A DNA stretch of 64,000 nucleotides from Sphaerospermopsis torques-reginae ITEP-024 (GTDB lineage Bacteria > Cyanobacteriota > Cyanobacteriia > Cyanobacteriales > Nostocaceae): the NCBI RefSeq assembly GCF_019598945.1, contig NZ_CP080598.1:744001-808000 (forward strand), in the 5' to 3' direction. Below are positions 25,501 through 34,644 of this stretch, in pieces; within the stretch, counting starts at the first letter, position 1; each line of letters starts with the position of its first letter. Made by a program: the position numbers and the translations under genes. Below the pieces are notes generated by a model. It was given only the letters and a program-made list of their open reading frames with translations, was not told the DNA's origin and ran no database searches.

Positions 25501-25601
25501 AGAAATTTATCAAAGAATTGCGGACAAAATTCAAAAAGTTATCAAAGGACAATCATTAGCTATTAGAAGATTATCCCGGAACAGGTAAAACCACTTTAGA
25601 G
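25501..25601 (+). pseudogene. MoxR-type AAA ATPase relic
   Basis: The frame EIYQRIADKIQKVIKGQSLA followed by IRRL is interrupted, and a shifted frame reads LEDYPGTGKTTL. This matches the N-terminus of MoxR-family ATPases (helix, GQ..AI, then LLEDxPGTGKT Walker A), with about 12 residues deleted between the two parts and nothing recognisable afterwards. It is a short decayed fragment. Confidence 0.7.
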
Positions 25602-25758
25602 GTTGTTTCAAAAGTTTTTTATTGTCGCAAATACGGTAGGTTTACCCACACCCCACACTCTAGCTGTGATCTGAGAACAAAATATAACTAATAAACGACT
25701 TTTGAATTATTGTGTTTATGGGAAAGACACAATTTACCGTGTCTGTGAATATGGATTT

Positions 25759-27597
25759 ATGAGGTTAAAATTGAGCGATCGCCCTTCTGTTAACCAATGG
25801 TTGAAAAAAATCAAAGAACGTCCAGCCCCTGCTGTGACGACTATTGCCATCCTCTGGTTGCTGTTGATTAACTTCATAGCTTTTGGCTGGAATTTAGGCA
25901 ATGTCGGCTTAGTTGACGAAACAGAGCCACTGTTCGCCGAAGCTTCCCGGCAAATGCTAGTTACAGGAGATTGGATCACACCGTTTTTTAATGGTCAAAC
26001 TCGGTTTGACAAACCAGCATTAATTTATTGGTGTCAAGCGATCGCCTACTCTATCATCGGCGTAAACGAATGGGCAGCACGCATACCCTCAGCACTAGCC
26101 GCTACCGGTGTTACAGCTTTATCGTTCTACATTGTGCAGTGGCATTTTGCCAAAAAAGATCAACTAGAACAAACAGCAAACCCCAGCCGTCGTTACCTCA
26201 CAGCCGCCCTAGCATCAGCTATCATGGCACTCAACCCAGAAATGATAGTTTGGGGAAGAATCGGTGTATCTGATATGTTACTCACCGGTTGTATAGCCTC
26301 CGCCTTACTATGTTTCTTTTTGGGATACGCTCAAAATTCCACCCCCTCCCGCTTCCCTAATAAATGGTATTTAGCCAGTTATGTTTTGATGGGTGGAGCA
26401 ATTTTAACTAAAGGACCAGTCGGCATAGTTTTACCAGGTTTCATCATGATCGCCTTTGCCCTATACTTAGGCAAATTCTGGCAACTATGGCGAGAAATGC
26501 GCCCAATTTTCGGACTATTCCTAGTCTTCCTCGTATCTGCTCCCTGGTATATCTTGGTGACTTGGCGCAATGGCTGGAATTTCATAAATGCCTTTTTTGG
26601 CTATCACAACATAGAACGCTTTACAGAGGTAGTTAACGGTCACTCAGCGCCTTGGTATTTTTACTTTTTAGTCGTGTTATTGGGTTTTGCACCATATTCA
26701 GTTTTTATCCCTGCGGCCATAGCTAAATTCAAATTTTGGGAAAAGAAGCAGCGATCGCACTTTCTCAACCAAGAACGTTCTCAACACTTAGGTTTATTTA
26801 CCTGTTTTTGGTTTTTAGGTGTATTTGGCTTTTTCACCATCGCTGTCACCAAACTTCCCAGTTATGTATTACCTTTAATGCCAGCCGCAGCTATTCTGGT
26901 AGCCTTATTTTGGAGTGATTTATTTTCCCATACCCAAACTGATAAATCTTTTAAATCTTTCCGCATCAGCAGTTGGGTAAACGTTGCCTTTTTATCCACA
27001 ATAGCAGTCGCCTTATTTAACCTCTTCAAATTAGTAGGCACAGATCCCGCCGCACCTGAACTTTACCAACAAATTCAAAATTCAGGTTTAACAAATTGGG
27101 GGGGTATAATTTGGCTAGTTACAGCTATTATTATCGCTGCTTTAATATTAATTCGTAGTTTCCGTCCCATCATCGCTATTAATATTGTGGGATTTGTGGC
27201 ATTTTTAGCAATTGTTTTAATGCCAGCATTATTTATGATGGATGCACAAAGACAAGCACCTTTAAGAGAATTATCTGTACTTGCAGTGGAAGAAAAACAA
27301 CCTCATGAAGAATTAGTCATGGTAGGTTTCAAAAAACCAACAGTAACTTTCTACTCACAAAAAAAAGTCACTTACCTTTCTGCTGCACAAGAAGCTATAG
27401 ATTATATTCACACTCAAGCAGCCAAAAAAACTAATCCACCATCATTACTACTTTTAGCCGAACATAAAAAGTTGATAGAAATGGAATTACCACCAGATAA
27501 TTATAAAGATATCGCCACCAAAGGAGCTTATAATTTGATTCGCATCCCCTTTCAACGAATTAAACAAGATAGAAAAGAAAAAATGAAAATTTCTTAA
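25759..27597 (+). CDS. Glycosyltransferase family 39-like (ArnT/PMT type) membrane protein
   Basis: A 612-residue polytopic membrane protein of the dolichyl/undecaprenyl-phosphate sugar transferase type. Near the N-terminus LGNVGLVDETEPLFAEASRQ carries the catalytic acidic pair in the first external loop. TRFDKPALIYWCQAIAYSI, INEWAARIPSALA-like sequence and TKGPVGIVLPG are typical of the ArnT-like clan. About ten to twelve helices precede a soluble C-terminal domain. The frame is open from TTG 25702, but ATG 25759 (MRLKLSDRP) fits better. The glycan and acceptor are unknown. Confidence 0.88.
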   Translation: MRLKLSDRPSVNQWLKKIKERPAPAVTTIAILWLLLINFIAFGWNLGNVGLVDETEPLFAEASRQMLVTGDWITPFFNGQTRFDKPALIYWCQAIAYSIIGVNEWAARIPSALAATGVTALSFYIVQWHFAKKDQLEQTANPSRRYLTAALASAIMALNPEMIVWGRIGVSDMLLTGCIASALLCFFLGYAQNSTPSRFPNKWYLASYVLMGGAILTKGPVGIVLPGFIMIAFALYLGKFWQLWREMRPIFGLFLVFLVSAPWYILVTWRNGWNFINAFFGYHNIERFTEVVNGHSAPWYFYFLVVLLGFAPYSVFIPAAIAKFKFWEKKQRSHFLNQERSQHLGLFTCFWFLGVFGFFTIAVTKLPSYVLPLMPAAAILVALFWSDLFSHTQTDKSFKSFRISSWVNVAFLSTIAVALFNLFKLVGTDPAAPELYQQIQNSGLTNWGGIIWLVTAIIIAALILIRSFRPIIAINIVGFVAFLAIVLMPALFMMDAQRQAPLRELSVLAVEEKQPHEELVMVGFKKPTVTFYSQKKVTYLSAAQEAIDYIHTQAAKKTNPPSLLLLAEHKKLIEMELPPDNYKDIATKGAYNLIRIPFQRIKQDRKEKMKIS

Positions 27598-27615
27598 TTC
27601 GTCAACAAGGGAATA

Positions 27616-27850
27616 GATAATTAGGGGTTGCTGAGAAAGTCTTGTCGTGATGACAGGTGACAGGTGACAGGTGACAGGTGACAGGTGACAGTTTCAAGAG
27701 TTGGATAGGAACAATTTTTCCTTTGAGTAGGAATTAAATGCAAGGTTTTTAAGTTTCCACCCCGTAAAAGCTTGCACTTTTTTTACCTGAAAACAGATCA
27801 AACCCTTTACCTGTAATCTTTTCATGTTTATTCAGCAACCCCTAATTATC
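27616..27850. mobile_element. MITE-like element with 19-bp perfect inverted ends
   Basis: GATAATTAGGGGTTGCTGA at 27616-27634 is repeated in perfect inversion at 27832-27850. The 197-bp interior carries GACAGGT heptads and no coding sequence. Related ends occur at 46860-47077 and 49458-49740. It lies between convergent genes. Confidence 0.78.
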
Positions 27851-27880
27851 AATTGTCAATTGTCAATTGTCAATTATCAA

Positions 27881-30800
27881 TCACCCCTTTCCTAAAGCTT
27901 GATTAATTTGATTTAATAAGTCTGCCATTGAAATCGAATGAGGTAGTCTCTGAATAGCGATACTTTCTGGTATTTCTCCCCACTGATAATCATTATTTTG
28001 GTTATTTTGGGTTTGATCAATGGCTGTATTTACCTGATTTAATCTTTTATCAATTAACAAAATTGGAGGTAAATTAAAAGATAAATCTGACAAAGCTGTT
28101 AACGCTTCTTGTGCTTCTTTATCAGCAGCAGATTCTCCCAAACAAATTAATAGTAAATCAACACTTTGATGGCGAATTTGTTGCAAAAGTTCAGTCCAAG
28201 AGTTACCCATAGCAGCTTTAAAACCAGCAGTTTGTAAATACTGAATTAAAGCTTGAAACCACTCAGATCCCCTTTGATTATTCTGTGCAGAATAACCCAT
28301 TTCCTGATCATTTGTGAGTGTTTGGTTAACGTCTTGTACAGCAGATTTCTTTTCTAACCTATAACCCTTAGCAGGCTTGCGTTTTATCTGTGGTAAATCA
28401 CCAAACTTAGCCAAATCAACCACTAAAATATTAGGAGGACAACCAATATTAGAAGCAATTTCCAACACCGATAATAAAGGATCTGGTTTGCCGTTGCTAT
28501 TGAGATTTTCCCCACCCAATGGCGTTAAGCAAGGAAATACACCCAATCCTGATATTTGGGAAGCTGCCAAGGTTGTGGCTACATCACAAGTCACCAAAGG
28601 CAATTTTGCTAACCTTTGGTACTTCGTCAAGTGTTGCAGATAATGTTGGGCATTAGAACTGTCAACATCCAACAAAATGACATCAAACTGCCACACCCGC
28701 GCTAAAATTTCTGCCTGATCTAAATCATCTACTTCAATAACTCGATGTTCACGTAGGGAGGGTTGGGGATTAACAGACTCTAATTCTGGATTCACCAACC
28801 GCAGAATCCGCAACGGAGTTTTTTCCGGTACAATATCGCTATTTGTTAAACCTACCTGCTGAACTTCTGGTGTAGCACACAATCTTTCTAGAATGGGTAC
28901 TAAAGCTTGATGTTCCACTGGCAAACTCAAGAAAGCATCAGCCCTGTTAGCATAAGCGTGTTCTTTTTCTGCCCCCGTAGCAGTGATAATCACAGGAATA
29001 TGGCGAGTTGCACTATCGGATTTTAGTAAAGTCAGTACATCCCAACCAGACAGCAGGGGTAATAAGGGATTCAAAAAGATCGTTTTTGGTTGCAAGCGCC
29101 GCGCTTTTTCTAATGCTTCTGTCCCGGAACGCGCAATCACCACCCGATAACCTAAACCTTTCAGATGTTGGGTTAGGTCTTCTATATATCGCGCTACTGC
29201 CTCAACTACTAATATTAACCTTTGAGAAGAAATAGGTTGATGTACTTCTAAATTTCCCCCCTCTGATTCAGAAAAGCTGGTTTTGGGAGGAGAAGGAGGT
29301 AATAACAATGTAAACTGGCTACCTTTACCTTCACGAGACAAAAAGCTCACATCTCCACCATGTAATCGAGCTAAAGCCCTGGTTAATACTAACCCTAAAC
29401 CAGTGCCTTCAAATTGGCGAGTTAGGGGATTTTCTAACTGTTGGAATTTTTGAAAGATTAAATGTTGTTGATGTTCAGGAATACCAATACCTGTATCCCA
29501 CACTGTAAAAGCAATCCATCCTTCCCAGCGATTTACCCGCAACCCAAGTTCCCCAGTGGTTTCAGTGAATTTAAAAGCGTTGGAAAGTAAGTGTACCAGC
29601 ATTTGCCGCAAGCGTAATTCATCTGCTACCATCTCCTTTAAACCAGGTTCAATGGTCAGGCTGAATTGGTGATCATTTGCAGACTCGGTGGTTTTGCTTG
29701 GTTGACTGTGGAGTGTAATCACTTCTGATAAAGCGCGATCGCACACTTCCCGAATCTGTACCAGCGATGGAGTCAGTTCCATCTGTCCCGTTTCCATCCG
29801 CGTCAAATCTAAAATGTCATTCACCACACTCATCAAATGACGGCCACTTTGATGAATTAAACCCGCATAACGTGCTTGTCTTTCGTTCAGTTCTCCTAAT
29901 TGTTGATCTGCCAGTAATCTTGACAAGCCTAAAACTGCTGTCAACGGCGTTTTTAATTCATGGCTAATACAAGCTAGAAACTCATCTTTTAACCGATTAA
30001 GTTGAATTAAATCAGCATTTTTAGCTGCCAATTCTTTAAAAAGCTGTTGTTGTTCGGTCACATCCGTAGCTAAAACCAACCACAGATTATCAGTGAAATT
30101 TGCTGAATTATTAGTTGAGTTGAGAACTTCTGCATCACCGCCCCCAACTTTTAATTCAGGACTATCCAAGAGGATTTTAGCAAACTGCCAAATTCGCTCT
30201 TGACCATTTTGCACCTGCACAACACAAGTACAACTACCTTGTTTAGCATCCAAATAGCAATGACTGGATGTAGCATTTGCTTTTCCTTGCTGCTCCTGCA
30301 TCATTGCTAAAACCGATGTGGAGTGAGGTGCTTGACTGCTTTTAGGCAAGTTATGACCTCTGGCTTCTGGCATCAGCGTCACAGCATCTTCAGTTGCACC
30401 CTTGCTAATATCAGAATAAACCTTGAATGTTTGTCGATGGATATATTCTGGGTCTTCACGCCTGACAGGAGATAGGATAGTTTCTACTTGTAGCCTAATT
30501 CCTTCTGGATCTTTCAAAACTCCCAATTGTTGCCACCAAGCAGGATTTTGTGTTAAAACTTCACCGGTGCTTGTTTGCAACATTAAAGGCCAAGGCAGTC
30601 TTTCCAATAACTGCACTAAAGCGTTATATCTTAGTGATTGATGTTGATTCTGCTTATAAGAGCTATTTTTTCTTCTAGTATTATTTTCCGTCGTCCCAGC
30701 AAGGTTAGAGGCAATTGTAACTTTATTTTTAGCTAAAAAGCTGAGTAGGCGTAGGTGATCCAGTAGACCTAAAAATTTACCATCTGCATCAATCAATGCC

Positions 30801-31240
30801 CAATCTAAATTTTTATTTTTTTGGTTTTGTTGGTAACGTAAAAACAAACTTAATTTATCCAGTGGCTCAGAAGCTGGTATAGTCCCGATGGGGGAAATCA
30901 GATTCGGACTCAAAGTGAAAATGGGTTGCTGTAGATTTAAAAAAGTTTCACCACTGGCTGCTGTTAATAATTTTGGGATTAAACGGGCAGAATTCAATAA
31001 TCCTATGGGACTTTGTTGTTGATTTACCACTACCAAGCGATCGCACTGCTCTTTCTCCAAAATCTCCAACACCACTGCCAGAGTGCTTGCTTGAGAGCAG
31101 CTGGGTACGGTTGCTAAAAAGTCATAAAGCGGGTAATGTAGCATTAACATAAGGCTTAGGGGATCTTTCTTCCTGTAGTTGCCTCTGGCATCAACATCTG
31201 CCAAAGTGCTGATATTTTTCATGCCTGAAGCCATATCCAC
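27881..31240 (-). CDS. Large CBS-PAS histidine kinase with degenerate receiver domains
   Basis: A 1119-residue soluble kinase. A CBS-like pair lies at about residues 30-165 and a PAS-like domain at about 205-400. HisKA carries phospho-acceptor H427 (CISHELKTPL), and the ATPase boxes are LLSNAFKFTE, WDTGIGIPE and GTGLGLVLTR. From about 672 a receiver-like domain has asparagine N724 where the phospho-acceptor aspartate should be (TIFLNPLLPLLSGWDVL) and only one acidic residue in the first pocket. Two more receiver-like segments follow (about 830-940 and 1010-1119). The gene is divergent from kaiA with a 505-bp gap, and a hybrid kinase in this position is recalled for Anabaena PCC 7120. It may be a clock-linked sensor; that is inference. 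Confidence 0.87.
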   Translation of the reverse strand: MDMASGMKNISTLADVDARGNYRKKDPLSLMLMLHYPLYDFLATVPSCSQASTLAVVLEILEKEQCDRLVVVNQQQSPIGLLNSARLIPKLLTAASGETFLNLQQPIFTLSPNLISPIGTIPASEPLDKLSLFLRYQQNQKNKNLDWALIDADGKFLGLLDHLRLLSFLAKNKVTIASNLAGTTENNTRRKNSSYKQNQHQSLRYNALVQLLERLPWPLMLQTSTGEVLTQNPAWWQQLGVLKDPEGIRLQVETILSPVRREDPEYIHRQTFKVYSDISKGATEDAVTLMPEARGHNLPKSSQAPHSTSVLAMMQEQQGKANATSSHCYLDAKQGSCTCVVQVQNGQERIWQFAKILLDSPELKVGGGDAEVLNSTNNSANFTDNLWLVLATDVTEQQQLFKELAAKNADLIQLNRLKDEFLACISHELKTPLTAVLGLSRLLADQQLGELNERQARYAGLIHQSGRHLMSVVNDILDLTRMETGQMELTPSLVQIREVCDRALSEVITLHSQPSKTTESANDHQFSLTIEPGLKEMVADELRLRQMLVHLLSNAFKFTETTGELGLRVNRWEGWIAFTVWDTGIGIPEHQQHLIFQKFQQLENPLTRQFEGTGLGLVLTRALARLHGGDVSFLSREGKGSQFTLLLPPSPPKTSFSESEGGNLEVHQPISSQRLILVVEAVARYIEDLTQHLKGLGYRVVIARSGTEALEKARRLQPKTIFLNPLLPLLSGWDVLTLLKSDSATRHIPVIITATGAEKEHAYANRADAFLSLPVEHQALVPILERLCATPEVQQVGLTNSDIVPEKTPLRILRLVNPELESVNPQPSLREHRVIEVDDLDQAEILARVWQFDVILLDVDSSNAQHYLQHLTKYQRLAKLPLVTCDVATTLAASQISGLGVFPCLTPLGGENLNSNGKPDPLLSVLEIASNIGCPPNILVVDLAKFGDLPQIKRKPAKGYRLEKKSAVQDVNQTLTNDQEMGYSAQNNQRGSEWFQALIQYLQTAGFKAAMGNSWTELLQQIRHQSVDLLLICLGESAADKEAQEALTALSDLSFNLPPILLIDKRLNQVNTAIDQTQNNQNNDYQWGEIPESIAIQRLPHSISMADLLNQINQALGKG

Positions 31241-31745
31241 CCAGAAGATGCTGACAATCTTTCTTGGTGAGACTGTAAATCTATCGCCGCCATAAAATCT
31301 GCTTTGATAGGTAATTGCTCAATCCCATAATTTCCAGAGCGGCTATGCTTTTCTTTACCGTTCTTGTGAATGAGCAAACAACCAGCATCCTACTGGTATG
31401 GAAACTCCTGAGCGATAGTTACACCTAAAACAATTATCGCTCCAAAGATTCTTTTAGAACCTTGAGGAATTATAATGATTTAAAATGAGACCATACTTTA
31501 ACTTTGTTTATGCATCTTATCAAGGAGTACAATGAAAAAATCTATATGCCGATAGTCTGTTGAACGCTTCACCAATTACCTACTAAGTTATCTCACTGAC
31601 GGACAAAACCAGTTAGGGATTGGTAATTTCTCCATATTTTTTGAGAAAAGGCGTTCTTTACCCTGATTTTACGGAAAAGTTTTTATCAAACTGAATCAGC
31701 ACTGAAGCTACACTCTCAGCGTTCATCATAATATATAAACAATAG
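31241..31745. other. Divergent intergenic region between the hybrid kinase and kaiA
   Basis: A 505-bp gap that should hold promoters in both directions. I see no tandem repeat, ORF or perfect regulatory palindrome. The last 60 bases before kaiA are AT-rich. Confidence 0.5.
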
Positions 31746-32342
31746 ATGTTATTACCTATATTGTTGATTTGTCCACCAATTCTTAAGAAATATTTATATA
31801 ATTCTGATGCGGCAAATAACCAAGCTGGTTTAATCGGGCAGTGCAGGAATTTGATTGATGAGATTTTTTCTCAATTCTTTGGGTTGCCGCTGACTGCTAC
31901 CACTCCTATAAACGGACAATTTTTACACAATAGGATGCAGGAGAATAGAGACCTATCATTAAAGCATATTAATAAGCAGAATTATGTATTTGCGTGCAAT
32001 GAGCAAAAAAGCCAGCAATGGTTCCAAGAAATGAGTCCATCGGAAAAGCAGGAACTATTAGCGAACCTCAAATCTGATTACCGGAAAATTCTCATCAATT
32101 ACTTTATCACAGACAAAACTCTCAAAACTGCAATTGATAAATTCATCAACACCTTATTTTATGCTAATATTCCTGTGCCACAAATTATAGAAATTCACAT
32201 GGAACTGATTGACGAATTTTCCAAACAGCTAAAATTAGAAGGCAGGAGCGATGAAACATTACTAGATTACCGGCTGACATTGATAGATATTCTGGCACAT
32301 TTGTGTGAAGTATATAGATGTTCTGTGTCTAAAATGAACTGA
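31746..32342 (+). CDS. kaiA: Circadian clock protein KaiA, short Nostocales-type
   Basis: KaiA stimulates KaiC autophosphorylation by binding its A-loop. This protein has 198 residues against 284 in Synechococcus elongatus. The C-terminal four-helix KaiC-binding domain is intact from about residue 85: MSPSEKQELLANLKSDYRKI, IDKFINTLFYANIPVPQIIE and IHMELIDEFSKQLKLEGRSD, then LLDYRLTLIDILAHLCE. Residues 1-84 do not resemble the pseudo-receiver that links KaiA to input. Translation could also start near the internal methionines to give a roughly 100-residue form like Nostoc KaiA. kaiB follows after 178 bp. Confidence 0.92.
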   Translation: MLLPILLICPPILKKYLYNSDAANNQAGLIGQCRNLIDEIFSQFFGLPLTATTPINGQFLHNRMQENRDLSLKHINKQNYVFACNEQKSQQWFQEMSPSEKQELLANLKSDYRKILINYFITDKTLKTAIDKFINTLFYANIPVPQIIEIHMELIDEFSKQLKLEGRSDETLLDYRLTLIDILAHLCEVYRCSVSKMN

Positions 32343-32520
32343 AGAAATTCATGCTATCTTGGATTTTGACTCAGGAGTTAAAGAGTAAGAGTCAAAGATT
32401 AACAGGATTGATTTTTAAATTGTTTAAGATTAATCCTATTGCAACAGGCATCTGTTATTGGTTGAAACAAATGCTTAATCCTATTTTGTATTCCTATTCT
32501 CATATCTAAACTGTACATTT

Positions 32521-32835
32521 ATGAATAAAGCCAAAAAAACCTATGTTCTCAAGCTATATGTCGCAGGGAACACACCCAACTCCGTGCGAGCATTAAACAC
32601 ACTCAAAAACATATTAGAACAGGAGTTTCAAGGAGTTTATGCCCTAAAAGTAATTGATGTCCTCAAAAACCCACAATTAGCCGAAGAAGACAAAATATTA
32701 GCCACACCGACATTATCGAAGATTTTGCCCCCTCCCGTTCGCAAAATCATAGGTGATCTTTCAGACAGAGAAAGAGTTTTAATCGGTTTAGACTTACTTT
32801 ATGAAGAATTAAATGAAGAAGACTGGGAACAGTAA
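32521..32835 (+). CDS. kaiB: Circadian clock protein KaiB
   Basis: KaiB is a thioredoxin-like, fold-switching protein that binds phosphorylated KaiC and sequesters KaiA. The 104-residue protein reads [20 protein letters not shown] at the start and [20 protein letters not shown] in the middle, both canonical. The acidic tail ([12 protein letters not shown]) is typical of the long-known KaiB1 form. It lies between kaiA and kaiC on the same strand. Confidence 0.98.
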   Translation: MNKAKKTYVLKLYVAGNTPNSVRALNTLKNILEQEFQGVYALKVIDVLKNPQLAEEDKILATPTLSKILPPPVRKIIGDLSDRERVLIGLDLLYEELNEEDWEQ

Positions 32836-32972
32836 CATATAGCAGTTAGCATTCAGCAGTCAGTATTCAGCTTTTTAAAACTCTTGACCCTAGTAAAGAA
32901 CATTTTTTCATAAAAACTCTGTACAGACTTTAGGAATTTAAGAAATCGGGTTAAAGACCTATATAATCAACA

Positions 32973-34517
32973 ATGAGTGACCAAGAGCAACAAGAACAAC
33001 AAAAACCAGCAAGTGGTGGTGTAGAGAAAATTCGCACCATGATTGAGGGATTTGACGATATTAGTCATGGCGGTTTACCAGTGGGTAGAACAACCTTAGT
33101 CAGCGGTACATCTGGTACTGGAAAAACCTTATTATCTCTGCAATTTCTTTATAATGGTATCACCTACTTTGATGAACCAGGAGTATTTGTTACCTTCGAG
33201 GAATCACCCAGCGACATTATTAAAAACGCCCATATTTTTGGCTGGAATTTACAAAAACTAATTGAAGAAGGGAAACTGTTTATTCTCGACGCTTCCCCCG
33301 ATCCCGAAGGGCAAGATATTGTGGGGAATTTTGACCTTTCCGCTTTAATTGAAAGGTTGCAATATGCTATTCGCAAATACAAAGCCCATCGTGTTTCCAT
33401 TGACTCCATTACCGCAGTCTTCCAACAATATGAAGCAGTGGGAGTAGTGCGGCGCGAGATATTCCGGCTCGTAGCGCGTCTTAAACAATTATACGTCACC
33501 ACAATCATTACCACAGAACGGGGAGAAGAATATGGACCAGTAGCTTCTTTTGGGGTAGAAGAATTTGTTTCTGACAACGTGGTAATTGTGCGTAACGTTT
33601 TAGAAGGAGAACGCCGCCGCCGCACCATAGAAATTCTCAAATTGCGCGGTACAACCCACATGAAAGGTGAATATCCATTTACAATCACCAATGCCGGAGT
33701 TAATATATTCCCCTTGGGAGCAATGCGGTTAACACAAAGATCCTCAAATGTCCGTGTATCTTCAGGAGTTAGCACCCTAGATGAAATGTGTGGTGGTGGT
33801 TTCTTCAAAGATTCGATTATTTTAGCCACAGGAGCTACAGGTACTGGTAAAACTCTCTTAGTCAGCAAATTTATTCAAGATGGTTGTGTCAGCGGTGAGA
33901 GAGCCATATTATTTGCTTATGAAGAATCCCGCGCTCAACTTTCTCGAAATGCTTATTCTTGGGGAATTGACTTTGAGGAATTAGAACACCAAGGTTTATT
34001 AAAAATAATTTGTACCTATCCTGAATCAACTGGATTAGAAGATCACTTACAAATTATTAAATCAGAAATTGCCGATTTTAAACCAGCCCGGATTGCTATT
34101 GACTCCCTTTCGGCATTGGCTAGAGGCGTAAGTAATAATGCTTTTCGCCAATTTGTGATTGGGGTAACAGGTTATGCCAAACAAGAAGAAATTACAGGCT
34201 TCTTTACCAATACCAGTGACCAATTTATGGGGTCACATTCCATTACAGATTCTCATATTTCCACGATTACTGACACAATTATTATGTTGCAGTACGTAGA
34301 AATTCATGGAGAAATGTCACGGGCAATCAACGTCTTTAAAATGCGGGGTTCGTGGCACGATAAAGGGATTAGGGAGTACAATATTACGGCTGATGGACCT
34401 AATATTAAAGATTCCTTCCGTAATTACGAGAGAATTGTCAGTGGAGCGCCTAGCCGCGTTAGCATAGACGAAAAGGCGGAACTTTCTCGCATTGTTAAAC
34501 GTTTTGAAGACAAATAA
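32973..34517 (+). CDS. kaiC: Circadian clock ATPase/kinase KaiC
   Basis: KaiC is the double-RecA hexamer whose ATPase and autophosphorylation cycle set the clock. The CI domain has Walker A GTSGTGKTLL near residue 47 and catalytic glutamates in VTFEESPSDI. The CII domain has GATGTGKTLL and FAYEESRAQL. The phosphorylation sites are the adjacent Ser-Thr in SITDSHISTITDTIIML. The C-terminal A-loop segment SRVSIDEKAELSRIVKRFED is present, so KaiA regulation should work. At 514 residues it is full length. It is 137 bp downstream of kaiB, and the three genes form the usual cluster. Confidence 0.99.
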   Translation: MSDQEQQEQQKPASGGVEKIRTMIEGFDDISHGGLPVGRTTLVSGTSGTGKTLLSLQFLYNGITYFDEPGVFVTFEESPSDIIKNAHIFGWNLQKLIEEGKLFILDASPDPEGQDIVGNFDLSALIERLQYAIRKYKAHRVSIDSITAVFQQYEAVGVVRREIFRLVARLKQLYVTTIITTERGEEYGPVASFGVEEFVSDNVVIVRNVLEGERRRRTIEILKLRGTTHMKGEYPFTITNAGVNIFPLGAMRLTQRSSNVRVSSGVSTLDEMCGGGFFKDSIILATGATGTGKTLLVSKFIQDGCVSGERAILFAYEESRAQLSRNAYSWGIDFEELEHQGLLKIICTYPESTGLEDHLQIIKSEIADFKPARIAIDSLSALARGVSNNAFRQFVIGVTGYAKQEEITGFFTNTSDQFMGSHSITDSHISTITDTIIMLQYVEIHGEMSRAINVFKMRGSWHDKGIREYNITADGPNIKDSFRNYERIVSGAPSRVSIDEKAELSRIVKRFEDK

Positions 34518-34644
34518 ACTGCTAAATCCCGAAAGAAGCTAAATTCGGTATATAGTATATTATTTGCTTCATTTAGCATCATGTTATATTCTGTGAGAAG
34601 ACAAGTTTTCTGCCGCTAAATGGTTTTTCGTGTGAGGGGATGCG

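Noticed and set aside
33164-33868. 234-codon minus-strand ORF
   Set aside because: It lies entirely antisense inside kaiC and has no independent signals.
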